A DNA stretch of 64,000 nucleotides from Fasciola hepatica (Eukaryota > Platyhelminthes > Trematoda > Plagiorchiida > Fasciolidae). How positions within the stretch are numbered: the stretch's first letter is position 1; every line of letters begins with the position of its first letter. The DNA lies in contig CANUEZ040000183.1 in the NCBI GenBank assembly GCA_948099385.1, positions 4,030,001 to 4,094,000 of the forward strand, given 5' to 3'. The notes beneath the pieces were generated by a model. It was not told the DNA's origin, made no database searches, and worked only from the letters and a program-made list of their open reading frames with translations. The position numbers were made by a program, and so were the translations under genes. Below are positions 47,706 to 59,059 of the stretch, in pieces.

Positions 47706-48183
47706 AGAGGTCTACTACCGATTTTGTAGACAACTGAATAGTTCGTACAACCCCTTATCATACTATCCTTATTACCGGGAAGATTTACTATGAGGTTTGT
47801 GTGACTAATGGCTGTGATCCGAAAAGTTGTTGAAGAATAACGAGGTTGAAGATCTAATCTGAACCCTCACTGATTATGGCCAAGTTTTGAAGAAGAGTCC
47901 TCCATTCCAGTTTTCGAAACACTGGGGTATCCAAGAAGCTCACCAGTGCAAGAATCTGGACATTCAGGCATCCCACCGTCAAGTCCTGGAACCGAATTGA
48001 ACTGAATTGGTCCAGGGGAAGGACCAAAGCCCACCAAGTAGTACTTCAGTCATAAGCCCCAAACCACGGCAATAAGGATGCATTAAGTCGTTTGCTGAAG
48101 TAGTAGCCACACCTGAAAGGACAGTCATCACAGCGAGTGGACCAGTTCCGAGAGCTTGCCAGGCGGTCGTTGCCTTAACTCTT
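47706..48183 (+). other. LINE A 3' end and LINE B 5' UTR; no gene
   Basis: The junction between LINE A and LINE B lies in here but is not marked by a repeat or tail that I can see. A weak tgaactgaa string occurs near 47998-48006. Confidence 0.4.
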
Positions 48184-48960
48184 TTGAAGCAGACCGAGGA
48201 GGGCCAGCGGACTGGGCAGAAGCCCAGAAGGGCAAGGCAGCCCAAAAAGAAGAGCGGCTGTAATATAGAGAAGAATGGGCCAGCTAGGGTGGACGACCAT
48301 GTGCTCCTGGTGTTGGAAAACAAGGTGAAGGATCTGCAAAGGCAGATCTTGTCGATGGGCAGGGTCTCAAGCCACAGGCTCCTGATCCTAAACCAGGAAG
48401 AACCTTCCATAAAAGAATCGAAGGCCAGGCGGGACACAGATAAGAGGAGGGTCCACGACGTGTTGCGTATCGCAGGTGTTCCGTACTTTACTACACTAAG
48501 AAGGGTGCACAGAGTGGGCACATGGACGTCACCACTTGGAAACAGAGGCAAACATCGTGCGAGACCAAAACTAGTGGAGTTTGCTGAGGAGGCCAACCGG
48601 GATAAACTGCTGGCGAGGGCAGCAGTAGTGGCTCACACTACAAGGGGTATACATCAAATTGTGCCAGATCAGCATACAGTAAGGCCTGATGGTCTAGCTC
48701 TGGGGGGTGACCTTGCTCGACCAGCCAGAGCGCTGGTGAGAAACTAACAAGTTCAGCGGAATGCCATACTCAGCTCTCAGGCCCCGGCCCTGACAGTAGT
48801 AAAGAAGCCACGTGCAGGGTCGCAAATAGTTGTAATTGAAGACGAGCTGGAAGACGAAAATTGGCAGTGCTGTCCGAAGGTAGATGACAGCGCGACCCCT
48901 GTCAGTCTAGATGTTGTGGAAACTCCTATAGAAATGGATTGGGAATCGTCGGAAGTTCTG
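48184..48960 (+). pseudogene. LINE B ORF1 (RNA-binding protein)
   Basis: The frame 48184-48747 (187 codons) begins with a basic stretch (RTGQKPRRARQPKKKSG), followed by a coiled-coil-like segment VLLVLENKVKDLQRQIL. Then come motifs of LINE ORF1: RLLILNQEEPSI, RRVHDVLRIAGV, RARPKLVEFAEEANRDKLLARAAVV and a final I-V-P-D-Q. This corresponds to the RRM-like and C-terminal RNA-binding domains that coat element RNA. A stop at 48746 ends it; an acidic stretch (EDELEDENWQ) continues in frame to about 48930. ATG 48184 is the first in the frame; a more upstream start is possible. Confidence 0.68.
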
Positions 48961-49089
48961 GACCATCAGCTGGCGTCATGCACACCGTTGGGGACAACCG
49001 AAGCAAAAAACTTGTCATCATCTCAGGAGTTGCGCCTGAGAAACAGACTGTATTGAATAATAAGAAGAATATAAACGACGGAGCAAACG

Positions 49090-49972
49090 CTGTGGTGTTA
49101 TATGCTGACACATGTAGTATAAGAAATAAATGGGCCGAACTCGCCAAAATCGCTGACGAGCAGAAGGCATCAATAGTTGCCGTCACGGAAACGTGGCTTT
49201 CTGAGGATCATGTGCCAGACCTAATAGGTAACGGTTTTGCAGTCTATAGGCAGGATAGAGAACATGATAGCCTTGGTGGAGGAGTACTCATCCTTACTAA
49301 GTCAGGTAAGAACCACCTTGAGTCTCAGACCAGGATGTTCTCGCAATGTCCAGTTATGCGCCATTACGACCATACTTCCAGGCAGAAGGGTAGACCTTGT
49401 CTGTGTCCACAAGGCACCAAGAGCAAACCAAGAAGAGGACCTTTTCTTGCTACGAACTTTGACTGAACTAGTTAAGGAGGCAAAAAAAGACCCTCATAAT
49501 GGGTGACTGCAAACCTCCGCACATCGTCTGGGTGGCTGAATTCTGCGTGCCGGGATCGGAGGAGCAAATCTACTTAGAATGGCTGCATGACAATGCGTTG
49601 CACCAGCGTACTAGGGAAAATACAAGATATAGGACTGGATGCCTTCCATCCTTGCTGGACCTAGCAATAACGAACTTACCCAACGAAGTATCTGGAAAGC
49701 ATTACTGTGCGCCGCTGGGCAAGAGTGGCCCCGTGAAGGTCAAAATGGTCCTATGCATGCGGCAACCCAAGGTACACTCAAGGCTGGTCAGACATTTCGG
49801 TAGTATGGACATAGATAGGCTTCATAATAGAGCGATGAGTTTGACCTGGGGAACGATAGAGGGGGCTACTGTCGAGGGGCTCTGGCGGGCCATAAAGAGA
49901 ACCCTGACTGCCCTACAGGAAGAGTTCGCAACCTTAAAACGAAGGGGTGGGGAGGGAAAACCCATGTGGTGA
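49090..49972 (+). pseudogene. LINE B endonuclease (APE type), frameshifted
   Basis: From about 49090: AVVLYADTCSIRNKW (the N-A-R-S position), SIVAVTETWLSEDHVPD with the catalytic Glu, YRQDREHDSLGGGVLIL. After a frame change: VDLVCVHKAPRANQ. After another, at 49502: GDCKPPHIVW, where the family has G-D-F-N; the Asp is kept. PSLLDLAITNLPNEV (about 49645-49690) and PLGKSGPVKV, the S-D-H position with Asp replaced by Gly, end the domain. The enzyme would nick target DNA to prime reverse transcription; two frame changes and the S-D-H loss rule out function. Confidence 0.8.
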
Positions 49973-50339
49973 AGGCTGCAGTAGCCAAGGCCATCAGACG
50001 TAGAAATCGCAGCTGAAACCAGTACTAAGCTTCCGGCAGTAAGCTAGCCTGGAACCGCTATACAAAGCTGAGAAACGAGACTGTGAGCCTTCTGGGAACT
50101 TCCACGCGGGAATATGAGCTCACATTGGCCCAGTGTGTGAGACAACAACCGAAAAATTCTACAGCCGTGTGCAATCGAAGGGCTAAACAAAGAATGCCTT
50201 AGGTCCACTATCCGCTGGAGACCACGGTATTGTCACTGATGACCAAGGCAAGGCAGACGCCCTGGGAGAATACTTTGGCAGTGTACATGGGATAGATAGT
50301 GGGGTACGAGTAGATCTTGCCCTGCCATATCCTGCTCCC

Positions 50340-51860
50340 CAGTTAAACGAGCTAAACCTATCAGAAGAAAGAGTGCGTAAATACCTACGTGAATTACACA
50401 ACCACAAGTCAGTGGGCCCAGATGGCATTCATCCAGCTATCATGAAGCTGTTGGCGGATACAATAGCTCCATCGGTATGCAGGCTGAACACGTCCACTTT
50501 GGATCAGGGTAAGCTGCCTCAGGACTGGAAAGTTGCGGCGGTCGTGGCAATACATAACAGCGGACCTAAGTCGGCTATGCATAACTACAGGCCGGTAAGT
50601 CTACTTAGCATCCTATGTAAAGTCCTCGAGAAGATCATCCGTGCCCACATCTGGCGGCACCTACTGGAACACTCTACGGTAAGTCCAGCGCGGCATGGAT
50701 TCCTGAAAAATAGACCTTGTCTGACCAATCTCTTGTGTTTCTTAGATGAAGTAACTCGAGGACTGGACGAAGGTAAGGAAGCTGGGGTATGCTACCTCGA
50801 CTTTAGCAAGGGGTCCGACTCCGTTAATCATTGTCTTTTGCTATGCGTGATGGAGACTTTCGGTATGGGTGGTCCAGTATATAGGTGGCTGGAGGACCTC
50901 CCCTCCCTCAGGACGTTTTAAGTCGAAGTGGGAGACAGGAGCTCCAGTTTGGTGGACGTCATCAGTGGTGTACCTCAGGGATCCGTCCTAGGCCCGGTCC
51001 TATTCTTGTTGTTTAATGACGGCCTGGCATCCGCTCTTCAATCGCCTGGCTTCATTTTTGCGGATGATGTGAAGATTGTTGGGCCTGAGTGTAGGGTTGA
51101 CTTGGGCAAGGATATAGATACCATCCTGGGCTGGGCATACAAATGGGACTTGCCTCTGAATGCTAAAAAGTCATTTGTTATCAAGGGCAAAAGAGAGCAT
51201 AACCGTAGCTCATGATCAAGGGCTGTTCACCAAAAAAGCAGTCAGTTGGTTGAAGACCTTGGGGTCATCATGAGCAGTGACGGTAAATGGTAGCAGTAGA
51301 GCAAAGCTGCTGTACAAAAAGCTCGTGGGGAGCCATTTAGACTGCGATCAGCTTTTTCTTGCCGGAAGCCGGAGGTATTCGTACCGATTTACATGGCTAT
51401 AGTACGACCTCACTTAGAAGGTAGCGTGCAGGCTTGGTCACCCTTCTACAGAAAGGACTCCGCCTGCCTCGAGAAAGTCCAACGTCTCGCCACGCGAATG
51501 GTTGAAGGGCAGAGGGGTAAGACTTACGAGCAAAGACTCTGTGACCTGAATCTCTTCTCGTTGGAAAGGAGGAGACGTCGAGGGGATCTCATAGAAACGT
51601 TCAAGGTATTGAAGGGCTTTTCTGGCCTTAGACCAGATAGTCTATTCCAAGTGGCCGTAGACTCCAGAACAAGGGGACACGAAAAGAAGTTGATAAAAGC
51701 CCGATCTAGGTTGATGGCTAGATCGCACTTCTTCAGCAACAGGGTTGTGAACAGTTGGAACGGTCTGCCTGGTGCAATGATAGATCTGCAGAGAGTCCAA
51801 TCCTTCAAAGGTGCCCTAGATCGCAAGTGGTACGAGATCTTTTCTTGTAGTGAGCCTTGA
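50340..51860 (+). pseudogene. LINE B reverse transcriptase, best preserved in the window
   Basis: The frame 50373-50921 encodes KSVGPDGIHPAIMK, LPQDWKVAAVVAIH, NYRPVSLLSILCKVLEKIIR, RHGFLKNRPCLTNLL and GVCYLDFSKGSDSVNH with the catalytic Asp. After a single stop (50919-50921) the same frame continues at 50928: ISGVPQGSVLGPVLFLLF and an intact F-A-D-D box at 51057-51068. Stops occur at about 51213, 51288 and 51294. The thumb and C-terminal frame 51393-51860 (155 codons) is intact: VRPHLEGSVQAWSP, LERRRRRGDLIE, FFSNRVVNSWNGLPGAMIDL. Only four stops separate it from a continuous RT, so it is the youngest LINE here by coding decay. The RT would copy element RNA at the nicked target. Confidence 0.87.
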
Positions 51861-52133
51861 GAATATCAACTAGATGGATGACGGGTAGCACTGTGGTCCT
51901 TCTGGAGTATGTTTTAACAAACTTTTTCCCTCATTGCATACAGTCTCAGTGCATGCTCACGATGCATAATGTCTCTCGCAGTTGATGTGCGATGAGGTTT
52001 TCCGTTTCCCTCTCATTTTTAGCGGGGATTCGACGAAACACACTCGGCAGTGGTGGGTGCATAACTGGTGTGCATACCATCGAAGGAATTCTGGACGCTC
52101 GATTAGCCGTGGCCGTTACCTGTTCTGTGCAAA
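51861..52133 (+). repeat. LINE B 3' UTR, copy 3 (reference copy)
   Basis: It begins directly after the RT stop. From about 51940 it matches the two other copies (33190-33345 and 43905-44115). It leads into a pentamer microsatellite that is the likely element tail. Confidence 0.75.
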
Positions 52134-52176
52134 CTGAACTAAACTGAACTGAACTGAACTGAACTGAACTGAACTG
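52134..52176 (+). repeat. (GAACT)n microsatellite, probable LINE B tail
   Basis: About eight tandem gaact units directly at the end of the LINE B 3' UTR. LINEs of the CR1 group commonly end in short tandem repeats instead of poly-A, so this is the likely 3' terminus. The other copies keep only one unit (ctgaaccg). Confidence 0.88.
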
Positions 52177-52799
52177 TACCTTATTCCAAGGTCGTTGTGC
52201 AATACATAGGGCCATGGAGAATTCGTTCCGTTATGGAGAGCGCCCGATAGAATTTCAGCTTGAATCCGAAGGGGAATACTACTATCTAGCTTCCGAGGTA
52301 AGTCCATAGACAGGGAAGATTTTCTCGCTAAATCACGGCGGCGAGTGCTGAGAAGCACTTTGATGGACGAATTCCCAATAATAAGCATAGTAATAACACG
52401 CGTCGTGAAATTAACGACCACTTCCTAATCGACCACTCAAAATTATTTTGAACGGCTTCTATGTCTTTAATTTTCTTATATCAGTCTCAGAAGTGCCCTG
52501 TATAAGACAGAATATGCTACGTTCTTTATGTTCATACATCTTTTCGTAATGTGGTTGACTTCCCAAGCAGACGCCATATGGGGATCGTATGGGTATGCTT
52601 GAAGCAACATCATAAGAATGTTGAGGCGGCCCTGTCGGAGGCCCATAATGACTTACCTACATTTAGGAAAAGTTGTATTTCTCGTTATCATTTGTTTGCC
52701 AGACAGGTACTTCAATTGGTTTTCAAGCAAGTCACTGATTGCCTGTTCTGCATCTTTATGCACACGACGACACCAAAGTTAAGTTATCCTTCAATTTAG
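52177..52799. other. No gene recognised
   Basis: AT-richer sequence between LINE B and LINE C. An 82-codon frame at 52551-52799 has no motif. This may include the 5' part of LINE C. Confidence 0.4.
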
Positions 52800-53566
52800 T
52801 TTAGCATCGTTAGTAAGAGATGCAACTTACTCCGCAAGTTTAATTTGAATTTGGGAGGGCTCCAGCCGGTAGGACCCAAAGCTGGAAGGACAGTGCATGA
52901 ATTCATTACCCTAAGACAGGAGAGCACAGACCGCATCTATCGTGCTAAAAGGGACAAGAATCAGCCAATGGGCTCCAAGAGCAGTGTAGACTATCGTACG
53001 AGGTCACTGGAGTGATCTCTAGACAGATCTGCCTAGGAAGGTGAAACAATGCTCAAAAGCCTACTACAGCGGCGTTCCATCAAACGCAGCCCTGCGTGTA
53101 GCTGCAGGTTGCTTCAAGTATAAAGACGGCAGTCATGCCAGATAGATGCAATGCGAGACAGTGGCGGTGTTGCCCTCTATATTCAGTCTAACGGACCTGC
53201 CTACTAGCAACATGGTTTTGCTGATCCAGAAGGGTTCTGGAAAATCTTATGGTACAGGGTTCGATTAACTCCTAGTGGATATGTAACAATGGGTATGTGT
53301 ACATGTCGCCGGGCATAGACTATACAGTTGTTTTTGATGAACTCCGGCGGTGGGGTCACGATGGGCATTACATTTTCCTTGGCGATTTCAGTGTGCCGAA
53401 TATCGATTGGGATGAGTGTTGTTACGGTCTGCCCGCAGATTCATTCACGCGTGCCCTCCACACTGTTCTTGAGGACTTGACTCTACCAGCACGTACGAGA
53501 GACGGCACGGTTTCAGGTCCCTCAATCACCCATCTTGGATCTTGTGATATCTCCGAGACAGTCTGA
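52800..53566 (+). pseudogene. LINE C endonuclease, degenerate
   Basis: DRIYRAKRDK (about 52930-52958) and GGVALYIQSNGP (about 53164-53199) are adjacent in the family (R-x-D-R then G-G-G-V) but lie about 200 bp apart here, suggesting an insertion between them. The frame 53297-53566 encodes the end: MSPGIDYTVVFDELRR, then FLGDFSVPNIDWDE (the G-D-F-N motif with Asn replaced by Ser; Asp kept) and ARTRDGT. Stops and frame changes are frequent in the first half. It belongs to a different LINE family from A and B. Confidence 0.7.
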
Positions 53567-54169
53567 CGTTGAGGAAATTAAATACCTTCCACCAGTCGGT
53601 TCCAGTGACCATTCTGTTCTTTCAGTCCACTGAAGGCTTGGTGAACCGCATATGGGACGCGTATAGACTTTGGTGAAACGCAAGCAGCAGCATCATCAGT
53701 GGCGTGGAAAGGGATCATTCTACTGATAGGTATGTTGGCGTTTCCTGCACGTTGTGGAAGATATACCAAGAGTTTTTCGTGGTTTGATCGTGAGCTACGA
53801 AGTGCTTTCCACAGTAGGAACCGTGCATGGCAACGTTATTGAGATACTGGAGACGGGTACGAGCGGTACGAAGCCATCCGAAGCGTGTTCGTCCATAAAA
53901 ATGAGGGAGAGAATTTGTTTTAATAATATACCTACCAAAGACTCCGTTACTGCACCCAAGTGGCTTGGTGCATATCTGAGACCTAGAACCCGCGTTAACA
54001 CAGCTATCCCACCCTTAATCGAACAAGAAGCGCTTGCTGAGACAGACGTTCAGAAATCAGTGGTCCTTGCGCGTCACCACTCATGCGAATGCAACGGAGT
54101 CAGCCCCATCACTGTCCCTACCACATACGGACATTATCTTCGTGCTACGTCCCTCCCATCTACGTGAGG

Positions 54170-55560
54170 TCACAAAGGAACTGAGGAAACTGAGAGTTCA
54201 TTAGTCGCCCGGACCAAATGGTATTCATCCGGCAGTATTGGGTGCACTGGCCAACGAACTCGCGCCATATTTGGCCGATCTTCTAAATCTATCGCTACGC
54301 ACGGGAAGTTTGCCTAGCGAATGGAAGAACGCGATTATCTGTCCACTGTACACAAAGGGGTTTGCTGAAGGTACCCATCAGCTGTCGCCCGATGAGCCTA
54401 ACGTGCATTTTAAGAAAGGTGATGGAACGGCTGACGTCGGTACAATTTTGGGAGCACCTTGAGTTATGCATGTATCTGTGCCCTGTCCAGCATGGCTTCC
54501 GTCCAAAGACGTCTTTTATCTCAAACATGCTGTTGGCAAGAGAACGGCGGGCAGAGGCTGTGGAGGGCGGCTACAACACGTAGTTTTCGCTGATTTCAGC
54601 AAGGCCTTTGACAGGATACCTCACGACCGGCTGTTGGAAAAACTCAGGACATTTAGTCTTCAGAGTCCGCTTTTTGACTGGACTGCGGATTTCCTGAAAG
54701 AGAAGACGTTTCCAGTCAGAGTTGCCCAGTCGAAGTCAGGTTGGTGTACTGCAAGAAGCGGGGTCCATCAGGAATTGGTTCTTGGACCGGTACTGTTTCT
54801 GGCCGTCAGTCTTCCAGTCATCTTGCATTGTTTATGCAGATAACATAAGACTATGGCGTGTCGTGGAGTCAGATCTGGACAGGGAGGTTCTACAAAGGGA
54901 TCTGGATGCCCCGATGCGATGATCTGATGTCTACGCCGTACCAATCAGTGTATCCAAATGCGCGTACATGCCTGTCAGGAAAAGGGTATCGGATGCAGTG
55001 TATCGCTTTGGGAACAAAATACTACCGAGATGGTCATGCGAACGAGATCTTGGGGTTATGCTGTCGTCGTCCCTCAAAGCTCGGGCTGACACAGATAAAG
55101 TCTGTGTATCTTCCAGCGCTATTCTCGGTGCCATACATCGATCACTTAATTCGTTGAGTCCCGAGACTTTCCAGTTACTGTATACCACCCATGTTCGTCC
55201 GAGACAAATACGGATGTGCTGCAACCCACCCCTGCACAATCGGCGAGATGATGAAACTGGAGAGGGTGCAACGATTCGCAACGAGACTTGTCAGTGGCTT
55301 ACGTGGGACCAGCTATGCGGATCTTCTGAGTTTTCTTGATCTCTTCCCCGAGTACTATCGGCGATTTCGTCGTCACATATTCAGTTTGAGGAAGATCGTT
55401 CGTGGTAACATGGGTCCTGAATTGCAAGCGGGCATTCCTCTTCGGATGAACGACCGGATGCGAGGCCATTCCCCAACACTGTAGAGGCTGTTTTTCCACT
55501 GTTTTATCGTCTTTCACCGAGGGCGACTAACCTGGAACGCCTTACCGGCATCAGTGGTGG
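54170..55560 (+). pseudogene. LINE C reverse transcriptase, catalytic box altered
   Basis: PGPNGIHPAVLGALANELAP and SLRTGSLPSEWKNAIICPLY (54200-54360) are the RT entry. Frame changes lead to VFADFSKAFDRIPHDRLLEKL (about 54580-54645) with the catalytic Asp. In the frame 54722-54922 the polymerase box at 54833-54844 reads Y-A-D-N, losing the second Asp. The C-terminus uses two frames: RDLGVMLSSSLKARADT and LYTTHVRPR, then LERVQRFATRLVSGLRG (from 55255), and RLTWNALPASVVEE before 55570. At least five frame changes. Confidence 0.8.
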
Positions 55561-55779
55561 AAGAATAGAATGACATCCGGTCCAAGCTGCTTCTCGATGT
55601 ACATCCGGAAGCATTGTGGAGGAACAGTTCCCTAGTGCGAACCTACAAAGTCAACGTAAATAAGCTTACACGGGATGTTTCCCTCTGTCTTCTGACAAGA
55701 AGATTGATTGAAGATTAGAGATAATAGGACTAAGACTAAAACGCTGAGGGGGCACTTCGAGATGGTGCATCAAACTGAC

Positions 55780-57245
55780 CATGGACAGCCCTGCTTTCAA
55801 ATCTCACATGCGACCGCTGATGATGCACTCAGTTTTAATCTCTCTTGATGATGTTGAAAAAGCCCTCAGAGGATTAAACATGCACAAGGCAGCCAGGCCA
55901 GATGGCATCAACCCAGTGGTTCTACGCCTCCTATTTCATATCATAGCGGTCCATATATACACTAGGTTGCTGTCCGGTGCACAACTACCAGATTGGATGA
56001 CAGCCGAAGTCGTTCCTATACACAAAGGTAGTAAAAGGGCGCAAAATTACCGGTCGGCCAACTTACTACCCGTGCGTCCAGAAGTACTGATCAGATGCTG
56101 AGCGACCAGTTGCCTAGTCGAATAAAGGGTCATCTCCAATGGACAACACGGATTTATCGAAGATATCCCGTTTATCCAATCTGCTTTCATTCCTGGACGA
56201 AGTGACGGCCAGAATAGATAGAAAAGAAAGGGTCGAGGTCTGCTGCTTGAACTTCCAAAAGGCCGTGGACTCCGTGAACCACCGACTGCTGCAAATAGAG
56301 GCCCCCGGATGGCACCACAGGTTTTGGAGTGACCACGGGTATACCTTAGTTACAGAACGCACTACGTAAGGATGAAGACAGCAGGTCCATGAGGATGAGT
56401 CATAAGTGAGGTCCCACAGGGACTAGTGCTGCGCCCGCTTCCATTCATAATCTTGAACGATCTTATGGAAGTTGTAAGAAACCTATGTTACCTCTGCAGA
56501 CGACATGAAACCGATGGGCGAAACCTTCAAGAGGACCTAAATAGGGTTCGCGCTTGGACCGCCCAGTGGCAGTTGCCACTCATTGTAAGGAAATGTAGAC
56601 ATCTGACCCAAGACACCGGTGGAGAGTTAAAATATCCAGACCCGAAGGACTCACAAATGGTAACACCGGCCACAGATATCACGGACCTTGGAATTCGAAT
56701 AGCTCACTGCTTCCAACCATGTGAGCAGTGCTTAACCGCCGCGGCCAAAGCCAAACGAGCACTCTGCCAACTACTGTGCACATTTGCATCAAGTGAGGCT
56801 AGTGAACTGGACCACACTACGAAACAATAGTCAGACCGCACCTCGAATATTGTGTTCACGCATGGGCTGCGGCTCTGGTGCGAGACGCTGGAGTATTGGA
56901 AAATGTCTGGCGTCATTTCACTAAGATGGTAGATGGATTGAGGAACAAGCCATATACGGGGACTCATGGCGCTAAACCTCTTCTCCTTAAAGCGCTGAAG
57001 ACTTCGAGGCGAAGTCAGAAGTCTTCCAAGAAGTCAGTAGTAGTGATGGTAATGTAATCCCGACTTAGGAACCGTGAGTGCAAACTGGTGAGACCAAGAG
57101 CACTGGGGACAGTTAGAGCACCAATTTTTGCGTGCCGTGGGTCATCAATGCATGGCACGATTTACTGACCGAGGTGGTGGCTGCGGACTCGTTTAAGGTC
57201 CGTCTAGACCGTTGCTGGCCGGACGTATTCCCTAAGGGCAACTGA
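55780..57245 (+). pseudogene. LINE D reverse transcriptase, 5'-truncated
   Basis: The frame 55781-56101 encodes DVEKALRGLNMHKAARPDGINPVVLRLL and AEVVPIHKGSKRAQNYRSANLL. QHGFIEDIPFIQSA (about 56139) and VPQGLVLRPLPFIILNDL (56415-56470) follow. At 56493-56504 an S-A-D-D box can be read, but only in a different frame from its surroundings. The frame 56426-56830 continues with LQEDLNRVRAWTAQWQLPL and AKAKRALCQLL. The tail near 57148-57215 (INAWHDLLTEVVAADSFKVRLDR) is the usual C-terminus. No endonuclease is seen. The family differs from LINE B and C. Confidence 0.75.
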
Positions 57246-59059
57246 TTTGACACATAAGATAAAATTGAATGCAGCGCTTTTCTCATTTTCTCGTCTGCCG
57301 TTGTCTCTATACCTGTCGCTGTCTACTTCCACCCCTACACTCCACTTCCCTACAAAGCTCTCCGTATTCCCACCTCACACCTGACCTTCCTCTACTAGCC
57401 CTTATACCAAACGCTGCTGCGTGAATGACCCTCTTAGTTGGGGGGTTGACTTAAGCAAGGACCCAGTTCGTGACCGCAGGGTTGCTGCGTTCCGGACAAC
57501 AAGCCGTCCCAACCTTGTTTTTCCACAGATCCCAGAAAGAAAGGATATGAAAACGAAGCAAAGAAGAAACAGAAGTCGTAGCCTGGTGAGAATGAACTGA
57601 CGCTCACTGGTGTAAAAATCTGGATCGATCTACTTGTCCGAGCCTCAAGTCTTGTGATCTGACCTGACCTGGCCTTCCATTCTCATTGTTCAGCTCCAGT
57701 GATAGCCACACTTGTATCTTTCCTGTCGTTTTAAGCCACTAGAAATAAGTTAAAAACAAAGGTTATTTAACAACGTCAACAGGTAATGCAATTTTCATTA
57801 TGAAATACGTTCATTCTCATCAAAAGTTGCACGTGATGTCATGCAATTAAATCTTTCGAATCTAATGATTACCTGCGTTATCACTCATGAATTACACGTT
57901 AAACATGTTTCTGCCCTCAGTTGCCGACGCTTGTCCACTGCACTGGTGGCACTGTGCTGCTTTGGTTTTTTACCCTACTAAAAGTTCAAACACAACAGTA
58001 GTTTCACTCACTTGATGTTCAGCTTCTTTTATTTGATGACTTTAGTCATCTGTTATTAGGTCGGACTTCATGTTACGGTTGGTTGTTCTTAGGTTCTTCA
58101 ATCACTGCGACTGACTTTTTCTAAGTTGATGAGACGGACAAAAATCGTCCGTGGGTCATCGTTTTGAAATAAAACGAGTGTAGTACGCGAACTGATCTGA
58201 CCTGACGAGTGCCCTCAAGGTAAAAGCGTACAGAGTCGGAGCAGCTGGACAGGCCTACAAAAGTGCCTTGTTTGCGGCTGACCATGACATCTTCGTTCTG
58301 CGAGAAAAAATGTCACAGTTCGCAATAAATATACTGCATGCCATGGACCGATATACTGTTACCACATTAATCATTTAAGTTCAATACTACTCTTCCATTG
58401 CACAAAATACTTAACCTTTTTAATACTTATTTCTCACGCGAGGAACGAATTTACTAAGTTGTTTGAGTCAAAGCACTACAATTTGATGAGAAAATTAGTG
58501 TAACAATGTAACGCCCGGTGATAATAGCTAATGGTTGAACTGAGTGCAGTCCCTAATAGATGTACCTTATTTGGGCGGGCTTCGTTCCAATATCTGCTGG
58601 TTTGTGCTATAAGAACTCTTGTTTTTGATATATATTCTTCAACAACTGTGCACACCCCCGGAGTCTACTTTTGGTGAGGTGAGTGTTTCGGCCTGGAATA
58701 AACAAAAGTTGTTAGGCTCCATAATGTGAGTAAAATTGTTGTTCCGTTGGTCTTGAACAAATGGCTTCTTTCCCAAATTTTATGGAGTGCATTACATTGA
58801 GTTAAGTACGAGACTTCCTCTTCGTCAAGGCTTGAGTTGGATGGACACAATCATATACAATTCGGTTAGTGATCTATACGAAGGGAGTGTGTTCCGATCT
58901 ACAGACGTATTTCCCCACCCTTTGACTTGTCGCCGAATCGTCCGATCTTCCCTGTTGACTGCAGAGATTTCGCATCGGCCAGACATAACCGGCTCTCAGC
59001 TCGATTCAGAATTCAGCATGGAGGGTGCAAATGAAGTGCCTTAAATTGTCACTCAGGAG
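57246..59059. other. About 1.8 kb without a gene
   Basis: The first 170 bp are pyrimidine-rich and likely the 3' UTR of LINE D. The rest is AT-rich with short frames only. It contains the hairpin listed at 58128-58160. Confidence 0.45.
58128..58160. other. Hairpin-forming inverted repeat
   Basis: Stem arms acggac (58134-58139) and gtccgt (58147-58152) enclose a 7-base loop; an outer pair gatga (58128-58132) and tcatc (58156-58160) extends it with a small internal loop. The gatga start recalls a hammerhead ribozyme core, but the required GAAA after the stem is absent, so I do not call it one. Confidence 0.5.

Noticed and set aside
47979..48596. Minus-strand 205-codon frame
   Set aside because: It is antisense to LINE B ORF1, which has recognisable ORF1 motifs on the plus strand.
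58121..58160. Possible hammerhead ribozyme
   Set aside because: The gatga element and a stem are present, but the GAAA following the stem and the other core bases are missing.
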